From NCBI GenBank assembly GCA_023935145.1, contig CM043699.1, positions 146,744,536-146,808,535 of the forward strand: 64,000 bases of DNA, read 5' to 3'. The notes under the pieces were generated by a model that worked only from the letters and a program-made list of their open reading frames with translations, searched no databases and was not told the DNA's origin. The translations under genes and the position numbers were made by a program. This document shows, piece after piece, positions 37,834-49,179 of the stretch; position 1 is the first letter of the stretch, and each line of letters starts with the position of its first letter. This DNA is from Bretschneidera sinensis (taxonomy: Eukaryota > Streptophyta > Magnoliopsida > Brassicales > Akaniaceae).

Positions 37834-38348
37834 AAGGGAAGAAGGGGTGATTTTTGTTGCCTTGTCAAATTAAGGTCAAGGAAAAGGAATGCTTGTATGT
37901 CTCGTACGACAAAATTGAATGTTCTGTCTGACTTTTTTGCCTAACTGAAAAGATCCTCCTAACACAGAAAGTGATGTGAAAAGGTATTTTTAAGCACAAT
38001 TTGACATAGCCTTTTTAGCCTTTACTTTTGGCACCACTCGGCCGTACTCTTTAATCAAGATATTAAACTAGATTACTATAATGTAAGTTACTTGAGTTAT
38101 TTTATAAAAAATTGACTAATCATTTTTTTCTAATAAACTTCCAATAATTTATTTGGACTGCATAAAAAAAAAATGAGCAGTCTTCACATGCTTTTTATGA
38201 TTAGGTCCCGCATTTGCCTTAGCAATAAAAATAATTTATGATTTTTAATTGGATTATAATAAAACAGCAATAGAATTATGAATTGTTTAATATTAGATAA
38301 AATAACTGTTAAAACAGTTTTTTTAAAAATGATATCATTTTATAAATC
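37834..38348. other. right end of duplicated unit A, non-coding
   Basis: Sequence upstream of the UNC93-like promoter, conserved in copy B to GATATCATTTTATAAATC. No gene and no LTR or polypurine tract seen. Confidence 0.6.
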
Positions 38349-39609
38349 ATTTTTTCATATGATGACCCTCAAATAACTGCTGTATTGTCCCCTCCACAAC
38401 AGTTCCCTGAACAAAAATAAAAATATCAAAATAAACAACCCACAGAAAGGGGGAAGGCCAGGAGAATGCAGCTCAGCCACTAATACCTTCATTTTATCTT
38501 CAAGCTTTTCACACAGGACTCTATTGAGTTCTTGAATATCATGTTGCATGAAAGAATCGTATGTATCCCAGCCAAACGATTTTGTCAGCTCCTTTGTTGC
38601 AACACTGGTGTCATTATATTGAAGCTTATAGAATAAACTCTGTAGAGCCAAAGGAATACTTCCAGTAGGCGCATCATTCTCAGTTGTTGGCATGTGGTAC
38701 ACAGCCTGAAACATATTATACAAAATGAGGTGTTTCACTTCAAAAATACATTGAAAAAACAATGCAAGCCTACAGAAGAAAACATGAGACAGCATCCTCA
38801 CCTTTTTGAAGTAAGGTATATGGTACAGGGTCTGTAGGAGAGAGTTCATGTAACAAGTTGCTCCTTGGTTTTTAAGTCCAACATAACCAGTCTCCTTTTT
38901 TGAGTCATATAACCAGTAATCCAGAACCTTGTGAACGACAACCTCAGCCTCAACAACAACTGTATCATTCACAAGATATCCTCTACTAGGGTCATAAAGA
39001 TCACCGAGAGGCATGAATGATGTGAAACCCCAATCGCTTTCTCTTGCATTGAACTGATGTTGTGTGTCTGCAATATCCAAAAAGGGAAAATGAAACTGTC
39101 AAAAATCGATGAGCCTAAAAGATACCGATCAATTATATGGTCCAACCAGGAATGACTAAGAAAGAAGCCCACTTCTAACACTTCCAAATTACCAGAGTAA
39201 AGGAATAAACAAATTCAATGACAAATTTATTGAATAAGGTAGTTTTAGATAACCAAATCCAATCTAATTAGAAGAGGAACACCAACCAACCAGATCAACT
39301 TAGAAAGATTCCGAATTAACCATTTAAACTGAACTCCTATATTTAACCAGGCTGGAAGACAGGTTTGCAGCTGGCCATTAATATATAAAACATGTCCAGG
39401 AAACCCCAATAGGAGGAAAGAAAGTGGATAGTTTTAAGCAACCATCACCATAACGTAAAATGATTCTTGTACTGAAAAATTAAATTACATACTTCTGCTG
39501 TTCAATATAATAAACCGAATAATAATAGTAATAACACCAACAGTAACAATAATTGTGAGAATATGTATAGTAACAGCAACGACAACAATAAGCAACTGAA
39601 ACACGAATC

Positions 39610-40010
39610 AGCCAAGAAATGTACAAGAAAACCGCAAGTGTACAGACCATGTATCTAGGAATCCAACCAAAAGATTAACTTCATTCAGAATAGAAGAAAT
39701 TGAAGATGGCGCACTTTAGGGGAAAAATCATTAATACTCAAACTGAGAACCCGATACAGACAAAAGTAAACAAAGAAAACTCAAATCAGTAAAGAAATGT
39801 ACAAGAAAGCCAGCCAAGTGTACTGACCATGAATCTAGGAATCAAAACAACAAATTAATTTCATTCAGAGTAGAAGAAATTGAATAAGACCCAGCTTAGA
39901 AAGAAAAAAATCATTAACATTCTCAAACAGAGAACTTGACAGAAGTTAACAAGGAAAATAAGGGCAAGAATTAATACTCTAAAACAGAGAACTTGATACA
40001 GACAAAATTT
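39610..40010. repeat. imperfect ~180-bp tandem duplication in a UBP intron
   Basis: GAAATGTACAAGAAA, the CAAGTGTAC block and TTCATTCAGARTAGAAGAAA occur twice about 180 bases apart, with a third partial copy of the GAGAACTTGATACAGAC block. Confined to the intron between UBP exons 4 and 5. Confidence 0.75.
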
Positions 40011-41879
40011 AACAAGAAAATGAAGGATGATAACATTTATTCCAATTGCATGTTTTCAAGAGGGAGAAAAAAAAAAGAAAAGGAAAAGCCTACAGAAATT
40101 TGAAGGGAGTGGACATAGAAAAGCAAAAAAAGAAAAAGCACTAATTCATACGAAAATGACGTAACCCCTAGAGAAGGAAATGAGATTAAGCATACTCCTT
40201 TAAGCACCTACCTCTTTCCTAACTAATACTTTCTCCAAATTTTCATATTTCATTCATTTTCTTTCCAAAACCAAGTTCAAAACAGAATGTAAATATGCAA
40301 AAAGCCAATTTTCACAGGCTAAAATATCATCTATCGTGACCACTGCTGAAAGTAGGAAAAGGACGAAAAAGAAAAGGGGACTAGAAAAAAGAGAATAGAA
40401 AGCACAATATTCATTTCAATATGATGAAAAAGGATACTACAACATAAAACAGGTAATCAAAAATATGATAATATATCCATATGATTAGGCAAGAATCATG
40501 AGTTTCATCCACTAACATGTCCTGGCCATTAACTACTAAAGACCAAAACATAAATTTAAAGTGTCACCGGTATGAACAACTACAAAATTACCCTTTCTTA
40601 TTGAGTATCGGTTATGGATTTGATTCACCACAGCCAGGCTGAATTGTGCGTATCTGCTCCATCCATATGGCAATGTTGCAGAATCCGCAACATCCAAATA
40701 CATAGACAAGTGGTCCACATTGTTTTCCCTTTGGGAAAATAAGAATCCGCCTGCACAAGACCAAGCAATCCACATCCAAATCAAGCACAACAGATCAGAA
40801 CATCTACCAAATAAAACACGTTGCAGCAAGTACCTAAGTCAATGAAAAGAAGGATATGTTCAATTACCATTTGTAACCGCCAACAACAAATACATCAGAG
40901 TAATGCTTCTGGGTGTTCATCCTAGAAAAATTCTCAATTGTCCACGTGAATTTCATGGACGGAGGATCCTCCACCTACTGATGCTCCACCGTACTAGCAG
41001 GCTCCACTTGTGCCACTACTCAAGTATCATAAAACATAGAAATTAACAATAAAGAACATCTCAAAACCCTAAAACCATAACCGATCAATGAGACCCACTA
41101 TACACCAAAATTACACCTTTTTCAGATCATCAAAATAGAATCCAATGAATCGAAAGACTGTAAAATTCAGCACAAACTAATGAAGTTTAATCAGTGAATG
41201 ACAGTGATTGATTACCTTCCATGGGCTGAGGGCCCTCGACCAAATCCGAATGCGGCACGAGCATCTCCTCGTCTTCTTGCTGTGAATTCAAAACGCGCGA
41301 AAATCAGAGCACTGATCAACCAAAACCTAACCTTTTCTCACTGAATCAAAACCCTAGGTGTCAAAGACTAACGCACAGAAATAGGGAACTCCTCGAAATT
41401 CCAACTCAATTCAAAAATCTCTAAACAAAAACCAAAACCCTAGTGGATCATCAAACACCAAAAAACCCAAACACCAAAACAGACGCAGATACATATACAC
41501 AAACATGTAAGCAATTACGGATACACAGAGAAAAAGTGGAAGTGAGGCGATACTTACATCTAATGGCAGAGGGGTCATCATAGTCATGTGAGGAGAAATG
41601 GACCGTCCGATCGAGAAATCAGATAATCGAGGAAAGAAAGAGACAGTAAGAAAAAACAGTGAAGAGAGGGAGAGGGAAGAGAAGCGGGCACTGCGAGCAA
41701 CACTTGCAAAAGAACTGGTACAGAGAAAAGGCTCGTGTGGAGTGTTACTTCGATGATGGACATTTATGGAATTTTCGTATATTATGGAGTGTAATTTGGG
41801 GAATAGAAAGATCGTTTGGGTTGAGATTTGTGTCCGACAAGGGAAACGTGGATGGAGACATACCAATGATAAGGTGACA

Positions 41880-42600
41880 GCTTGGAAGTTAAGTTAGATA
41901 ACGTATCAGTACGTGACGTGGCAGATTATGGTGTCACGTGCGTGTGGAGACTGGAGAGGTGTTTCCCTGCTTGCTTTCCTTAGTTTCCTAGTACTGTAAA
42001 TACTAAATAGTACTGCTTTGGTTTTCTTACACTATGTTTTATTATTTTTTCTCTCAACTTTAACTTTCCCTCATTAATCATTTTCTACTACTGTTGCCTG
42101 CGCTTTTATAGCATTTTTTTTCCTTTCGTCTTTTAAATTAACTTAATTACTGTACGGAGATATTAGATTTTGATGCTTTGTGGATCGAGACGAGATTGTG
42201 GCTATGTATTGGTTACATGAGGACCTGGGTTTTGTATAGTTTTCTTTAAATCTAGTTTAGTCTTAAAATTTTAGTAATAATTTCTTCTTATAAAAAAATT
42301 CGACAAAAGAGTAACAATCATCAATGCATATATAAATTTCATACTCTGAACTAGATTATCCTTTTTGAAGCTACTCTTTAGTTTATACCCTGAATTTCTT
42401 CTTTTTCTTTTTTTAGAGGGAGGAAAAAGAAACATCCTTTCATGCGTCATTGATCATTGTTCTTTGTAACTTGTAAATGGAGCTGGATGTTGTATAAAAT
42501 CCTCACCCTAGCAGGATGGGTGATTTAGTAATCTTTTATTTTATTTTATGATCATTATTCATACATATACATATTGATTTAATTTAAGATTCAAATTTGA
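41880..42600. other. UBP upstream region and 270-bp repeat copy 2
   Basis: Promoter-proximal DNA of the UBP pseudogene, then 42145-42377, the second copy of the repeat at 29950. No gene. Confidence 0.6.
41914..41940. promoter_or_regulatory. G-box cluster upstream of the UBP pseudogene
   Basis: TGACGTGG (41914-41921) and a palindromic CACGTG (41935-41940) lie about 330-350 bases upstream of the start codon. ACGT-core elements bind bZIP/bHLH factors in plants. Motif-based only. Confidence 0.45.
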
Positions 42601-43824
42601 GACACTATTGAAACAAGAATTTAAAATTTTACTGAAGAAAATAGATTTGGAAACCATCAGAACTGAAGAAAAGGGTTTGGAGGCCATCAGAGTGCACCAA
42701 ACGCATATACCTGTCCCAGATGCTTAGGCAGGTGCCTAAGGTAGTCCCATATGGTTGGGCAAAGAAGCCCCAGATGCCTATGTAGGCACCTAGCTAGGAG
42801 TTTGGCTATATAAACTTTCATTTCTCGTTTAAAAACTCATTTCTCATTTGTACAACTTCAATTTTCTCTCTAAACTCTTGAATAATCAAATAAAATTTGA
42901 GGTTTTCCATAAATGTCTATTGAATTCGATCGTTCGAGATTGGATTTTTGGAAGTTTCCAAGAAAAATTTTGTGGAGGTAATCTCCTTTCTTATTCTTTT
43001 TCATATAGAAATCATGGTTTTAAGAGTTTCAAATGTCATATTTCTTTTGAATAAGTTTGGATTTGAGTCAAGATGAAGGCAAAGAGTTCAATTAAAACTT
43101 TGAATTGAAAATAGTTTGGGAATATGCATACAAATATATATTCATTTAACCCATTATATGGGTTTAGATCAAGTTATGAGATAGTAATACCGGTTAGCGT
43201 ATTTTTGTTAGATGGAGGTACAGTGTGCGAAGCAGATCCGAGTAATTCTACTTTGTGAAAACTATCTGGATTGGATGTAGTTGATGTGAGTTTTTACTAT
43301 CAAAACTATATAAAATCTCATTGTTTTTATGTGGTAAAAATGTGTTATGTGCTTTGAAATTTATGAACTGTTTAATCTTTCAATATTGAAGAAATGATGA
43401 ATTTGTACATTTGGATTGAGATTTTTGTGAAGAAGTATGAACATTTACCTTTGAAATGATTGGTCATTTTTTTAATAAATTGTGAAGAAGATTTATCTTT
43501 TTTCACTAAAATAAAATGCTTATATGGTGTTTTAAGTCTGAAGAAGTATTGAGAAAAAAATCATTATTGAGATGATAAGAATGAGATTGATACTGATGTT
43601 GTAATAATACATAGAAATGTCTGGTTGGATGGAGACATTTATTATATTATGGATGTATCCTATTGGATATGGGGATACGCGACGATGATAAGGGTGTGCC
43701 TTATAGATTACTCTGCCTTCAGTTGCAGTCTGTTATAGTATGCAAATACGTGTCATACTGGATATGGGGGCATTTATTATATTATATATGTATCATGCTG
43801 GATATGGGGATATGCGACAATGAG

Positions 43825-43884
<60 letters not shown>

Positions 43885-44102
43885 TGTGTATACTTGCTTT
43901 TTGAAAACCAACCCATAAGCATATGATTAAATTATTCTTGAGTTTTGAAGATGAAAAGAAGTTATTTAATAATTTGTTTTGAAATATCTTTATGAGAGAA
44001 AAATTTCTTTTGATAAAGAATTTCTATGTTTGGTTAAAGTTCAGAGTTCATATTTTAAATGATTTATCATCGTATTTGTATGTTTTATATTGACAAATGT
44101 TA
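42600..44102 (+). mobile_element. 5' part of a gypsy-type LTR, split by the copia insertion
   Basis: Left of the copia element lies non-coding DNA with a TATATAAAC box (about 42806) and an AACTCATTTCTC leader-like region. Right of it (56729-57130) the sequence runs to GGGTCTTGACA and a PBS. Removing the copia element joins the two into one ~1.9-kb candidate LTR. The left limit is a guess. Confidence 0.5.
43625..43881. repeat. internal LTR direct repeat and (AT)n microsatellite
   Basis: CATTTATTATATTAT followed by GATGTATC..TGGATATGGGGATA occurs at about 43634 and again at about 43771. The second copy runs into an (AT)n tract at about 43826-43880. Confidence 0.85.
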
Positions 44103-44910
44103 TTTCTGTAACCAATCCATTTATGGTCTATGTTAAACCTTTGGCTGCCTTAACCTTTTGACTGCCCATGAATCTTTTGGCTGCCTCAACCTTCTGGTTA
44201 CCCATTGATTGTGGTAACAAATGTATGGAATACGAATGGACGTTCTTGATAGGAGAACAAGTATAAATACAGGTTTGGTCCCTAGACTCAGGACTACTCA
44301 TTTTTTTTCTTTCATATACCATCAAATTGGAGAGTTCTGAGAGTCTAGAAGAACTAATACCGAGAGAATAGCAGATTGTGTAAGTGAAAAGCTTCAATGG
44401 CCGGAGGTATGTTTACGGTCTTTTTAATTCCACATTTGATCTATATGCTATTTAAATTGTTTAGCATGTTTACATTATATTTAAGTTTTACATTTGGTAT
44501 CAGAGCATTGTTTGTCTCTGCCTTGAAGTATTAAGCAATCTGTAAAACTTTAGATTTATACCAAAAAAATAATTTGATTTCAAAGTTTGTTTTTTGAGAA
44601 TTTTTTGATGAAAAATAATGTTAGAAATCATTAGGAAATTTGATTTCTAGTATTTTTTAGTTTTAAAATCTTGCTTTGGTATCCTGGAAGCCAAGATTAA
44701 GTTGGGTTTTGAAAACGGGTCAAAAACGACTCGGCTAAAGGTTGAAGACAACTAGTTTAGGAAAATATCTTGTAGTTTCCAAATTCGGTAACTTTCCAGA
44801 AATTCTATATATATATATATTTGGAAGTTCAGATTTTGGCCTAATTTTATGGATTTTCACAATTTTGCATATGATTTGTAATTATTTGCAAAAATAATGT
44901 TAATGAACCC

Positions 44911-44986
44911 CTCTGGGTAGCCTAATGGTAAGGGTAAATTTAGGACTGTGTGGTAGGCATAATCTTGGGTTCGATTCCCCCCAGGA
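44911..44986 (+). other. tRNA-like segment with A and B boxes in the copia leader
   Basis: TAGCCTAATGG (44918-44928) fits an RNA polymerase III A box and GGTTCGATTCC (44968-44978) is a perfect B box at tRNA-like spacing. The outer CTCTGGG and CCCAGGA could pair as a weak acceptor stem. The T stem is too short for a good tRNA, so this is a decayed tRNA or a SINE head. Confidence 0.5.
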
Positions 44987-45450
44987 TCAAACTTTTGATT
45001 ATTTTACTCAAATTAAGATTATGTATATATACTATTTATGTTAGTTCTATATATGCAATTTATGGACATTAATTGTAATTAATTATATAAATATAATGAT
45101 TTTATCCCACAGGGATTTTATTATGTTTATATAATTAATTAGGATAATATATTAAAATTAGTTTTTCTTAATTTACCTACAGGAGTTAAGAAGAATTAAT
45201 TTAATAGTTTTATCATAAAGTTTAAAGATAGAAAAACATCAAACTGTAATCATAATATACATTATGAATTTAGTAAAAATAGTTTGATAAAATCTATCAT
45301 AAAGTATAAAGAATCTTATTAAATTAAAAATTTAGCCTACATGTAATTTTTAATGAAATTAGATTCAATTTCAGCCTGTTTTTACATTGGTAAAACATGC
45401 AATTTAGAAAATTAGACCTCAAATCTTGACATAAGCTTTTGGACTTTATG

Positions 45451-46256
45451 TAGTTACTCAACCCACTAGTTTTTCTGATATCCATTGTGACATACCCAAA
45501 CTTAGGGGAGATAACTATAAGATATGGAAGGAGATGATTCTCCTCCATCTAGGGTGGATGGACATAGATTATGCTATTAGGAAGGACGAACCACCTGCAA
45601 TCGCCGATAATAGCACTCAAGCTGCGGTCACGCTATATGAGCGATGGGAGCGATCCAACCGGCTCAGCGTGATGTTTATCAAGACTAAGATAACTGTTGG
45701 TATACCTGGTTATGTCGACCAGCATGAGAAAGTCCGTGATTTGCTGAAAGCCATTGACGATCAATTCGTCATTTCAGAAAAGGTATTAGCAAACACCCTG
45801 ATAATGAAATTATCATCTCTCAAACTCACCAGCGTAAAAAGTGTGCGTGAGCACATAATGCAAATGCGTGACATTGTGGCTCAACTTAAGAAACTCGAGG
45901 TTGATATATCGGAGTCCTTCCTGGTGCACTACATTCTGAACACCCTTCCAACTTAGTACGGGCCTTTCAAAATCCCGTACAATACACATAAAGACAAATG
46001 GTCAATTAATGAATTAATGACCATGTGTGTTCAAGAAGAAGAGAGACTTGTAATGGAACTGGGTGAGAGTGCAATGCAGGACACTACCCGTGGGAAGGAC
46101 AAAGCTAAACCTATCAAATCTGAAGCCAATCACAAAGCTAATCAGAAGGGGAAAGGTAAAATACCACCTCAAGCTGATATCACGAAGGAAGAAAAGTGTT
46201 TCTTTTGTAAAAAGAAGGGACATATGAAGAAGGAATGCATCAAATTCCAAAAATAG
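45451..46256 (+). pseudogene. Ty1/copia gag
   Basis: Reads LRGDNYKIWKEM and LHLGWMDIDYAI at the start, REHIMQMRDIVAQLKKLEV in the centre, and the zinc knuckle CFFCKKKGHMKKEC near 46198. No ATG is visible at the expected start, and a TAG at 45954 and another at 46254 break the frame. The 44493-45450 stretch before it is the non-coding leader. Confidence 0.92.
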
Positions 46257-46304
46257 CTTGAGAAGAAAGGTAATCCAACCTCATTTGTTTGTTATGAATC
46301 TAAT

Positions 46305-47530
46305 ATGGTTAATATTAATATTAACACCTGGTGGATTGATTCTAGATCTACAATCCATATTACAAACTCCTTGCAGGGTATGCAAAACCTAAGGAAGCCA
46401 TTGGGAAGTAAGCAAAACATCTTATCAGGCAACAAGATGGGCTCACATGTGGAGGCGATTGGAACTTGCATTTTAACTTTAAGTAGTGGCTTTATTTTAA
46501 AATTAGAAAGGACTTTTTATGTACCAAGTTTCTCACGAAACTTGATTTCTGTTTCCGGACTTGTACCACTTGGATATTTCTTTAATTTTCAAGACACATC
46601 TTTCAGTTTATTTTATAAAACTGATTGTGTTGGGAATGATATTTTGTTTGATGGTCTTTATCGTCTTTATTTACAAAATGATGCTACTTATAGTTCAATA
46701 CATATTCAAATTGGCATTAAAAGGTGTAATATTAACAAAGATTCCTCTATGCTATGGCACCAGAGATTAAGACATATCTCCATAGAAAGAATTAAAAGAT
46801 TAGTGAATGAAGGGGTACTTAGTACTCTAGATTATACTGATTTTGAAACTTATGTGGACTGCATTAAAGGAAAGCAGACCAACAAATCCAAGAAATGTGC
46901 TAATAGGAGTTCGGACATATTAGAAATCATTCATATTGATATATGTTGTCCAGACATTGATGCACATGGTCAAAAATATTTCGTCACTTTTATCGATGAT
47001 TACTCACGATATATGTATATCTATTTGCTTCATAAGAAAAATGAAGTATTGGATGCCTTCAAAGTCTTTAAGGCTGAAGTTGAGAACCAATGTGGAAAGC
47101 AAATACAAATTGTGAGATCCGATAGAAGTGGAGAATATTATGGTAGATACATAGAAAGCGGACAAGCACATGGTCTTTTTACCAAGTTTCTTCAAGAACA
47201 TAGGATTGTTGCCCAATACACTATGCCTAGTTCCCCAGACCAGAATGGTGTTGCAGAAAGAAGAAACCGAACATTGATGGACATGGTGCGGAGTATGCTT
47301 AGCAACTCCAACCTACCTACATCCTTGTGGACTAAAGCACTAAAGACGGCTGTGTATATATTAAACCGAGTTCCAACCAAGGCTGTTCCCAATACACCAT
47401 TTGAATTATGGAAAGTTTGAAAATCGAGTTTGCGACATATGTGCATTTGGGGATGTCCGTCTGAGGTGAGGATTTATAACCCACAAGAGAAGAAACTGGA
47501 TCCAAGGACTATTAGTGGGTATTTCGTTGG
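46305..47530 (+). pseudogene. Ty1/copia protease and integrase
   Basis: [11 protein letters not shown] is the protease site, with R in place of the catalytic-triad G. The integrase zinc-binding part keeps [10 protein letters not shown] but its CX2C has Y for the first C (YVDC). The catalytic core keeps [14 protein letters not shown] and [11 protein letters not shown]. The frame stops at 47418, and the following C-terminal part (GYFVGYA) is cut by the nested element after 47530, resuming at 54052. Confidence 0.93.
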
Positions 47531-49179
47531 ATATGCGATGAGAGTCATAAATTCATCTTAACAGTACTTAATTGTTAGCATTTTAGGGTTGATCTAGGTT
47601 TTAATTGTACTTTTATACGTTAACAACTCTAAAGTATCATTCTTGGATCATTGATCTATTTCGGTGCATTTTCAGGTACTTTAAGCTCAAAAGAGGAGGA
47701 AAAGTTATCATCGCTTGAAGTACAAAGACTCGAGGCATACTGGAGTGAAGGAATACTTCCGAAAGGACAAGATGGAGGGCTTAAAAGAGCAACAGCTGCT
47801 GCCCGCATTGGAAAAGAGTTTCACTAAATTGCCAGAATTGCCCATACAGATCAATCATCTTTGAAAATTAAATTGTATTGATACAAGAAGAACCAGGAGA
47901 TGAGCCAAATATTCTTAGAAAGATCTGGAAGTCTATTTTCTGGAGAATTTTACGGTTCGTCAAAAATATTTTTCTAGAGAAAGTTATGGCAGTTTTAGTA
48001 GACAAATGTCAGGCTGTGCGGGCTGTGCGGGATTTCAGCGTGATTTTGGGCTTAAATCCCACATCCCACATTGGTTGGAAAACACATTTCTATATCCCAC
48101 ATCCCACATCGGATTGGAAACACATTGCACTTGTGGTATTTCCCTATAAAATGCCTACTCCACTTTAGCTTTGAGGAATCAATCGGGGATGAATCCAGAG
48201 GGCCTTTAGGAGCAATCCAGAGGGCCTTTAGGAGTAACCCGAAGTTTAAAGTTTGAAGGTCGGGAGAGATGATCGTCGAGAGGCCGGAGGCAACTTGAGG
48301 ACGCATGAGCCCCATGGTCGGCTAGTCTCCAAGCAAGGCGAAGGGATGAATCCCTAGGTGTAGTTGTTCTTATTTTCCTTTATTTGATTCGGTTGTAGTT
48401 GGAATTATTTTCATTAAATATTGTTATGTTTTATTCTTAATTTAATTAGTAGATTTATTATAACTCCGGTGGTTGCATGCTTCTTTTCCATATAAGTTCA
48501 GTCAGGCTTTTCTTATGTGTACCTGTTTGGATGTGATTGAGTCCGGTAAATCTCTTTTATAGATTTGTCTATTGCTGCGGTATCGTCGTTTAGATATATC
48601 GTCATCTCTTGATAATTTATAAGTTAGGTCATATGTGTTTGAAAGTAAAGAATAATTCATAGCGATTACATTAGGATTTATAAATGTGCTTTAATTTAAT
48701 ATTTTCCGATTGCCTGTTTGGGATGTGAAACCTGCAATCGAGATAAAAACAACTGAATCAAGTTAGGATTAGAGCAAGGAACCTAGGGAGGATTCTCGGA
48801 ACCTTGTTGTAATTTTTATTTTAAACTTATTTACAAAATTACCCTTTTCCTCAAAACAACTCAGATTTTATCCTTTTAATCTTTTATCGTTTATGTTGAG
48901 GTTTACACATTCCGTTGTACTTAACTTGTTTCCCTGTGGAATCGACACCTCAAAACTGTACTACAATAACCGCGTTACGTTTTGGGCGTAATCAAATTTT
49001 GGCACCGTTGCTGGGGAAACGCGCTTAAGTACAAGGAAGTTTGTCAACTTTGAGTGTGATGGTAAAAAAAAAAAAAAAAAAAATCTCATTTTATTTATTT
49101 TATTTCCTCTCTGATTCATTTGGTGCATGCTTAGACAAGAGATCTGCGAGGTAGATTCATTAAAAAACTTGAGCTAGAA

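Larger units (their letters stand above)
31545..38348. repeat. 6.8-kb duplicated unit, copy A
   Basis: Collinear with 56770-63526 over its whole length. Both start at TCGACTTTTAAAAGCTGA and end at GATATCATTTTATAAATC. It contains a gypsy LTR 3' end, a PBS, 3.3 kb without ORFs, the UNC93-like gene (minus) and its promoter region. The right edge coincides to within a few bases with the broken UBP exon at 38355. Confidence 0.93.
19990..41587 (-). pseudogene. UBP12/UBP13-like ubiquitin C-terminal hydrolase (MATH-USP), disrupted
   Basis: Minus-strand exons with GT-AG borders: 41558-41587, 41216-41279, 40868-41015, 40592-40750, 38802-39067, 38487-38705, a broken one 38355-38406, then 28000-28109, 27185-27259, 26424-26502, 26185-26331, 26023-26103, 25787-25906, 21454-21576, 20794-20871, 20553-20641, 20355-20463, 20179-20247, 19990-20100. 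The product matches plant UBP12/13: MATH domain ([10 protein letters not shown] onward), catalytic Cys box LKNQGATCYMNSLLQTLY, His box GGVHGGHYYAFIR, then the ubiquitin-like ICP0-binding region. Family members remove ubiquitin in the nucleus and cytosol. Defects: in-frame TAG at 40975-40977, an extra A near 40726 shifting frame, loss of about 90 catalytic-domain codons at a 10.2-kb break, and no exons after SFLEYVDNRQ. The 28109-19990 part is still stop-free, suggesting recent inactivation. Confidence 0.93.

Noticed and set aside
31545..38348. Helitron or Mutator-type (Pack-MULE) gene capture for the 6.8-kb unit
   Set aside because: The left edge starts with TC, but there is no CTRR end with hairpin, and the two ends are not inverted repeats, so neither class is supported.
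43663..43926. ORF ending in an Ile-Tyr repeat
   Set aside because: It is a translation of the (AT)n microsatellite and LTR sequence.
44911..44986. Functional tRNA gene
   Set aside because: A and B boxes are present, but the T stem is too short and the acceptor stem is weak, so only a tRNA-derived relic is claimed.
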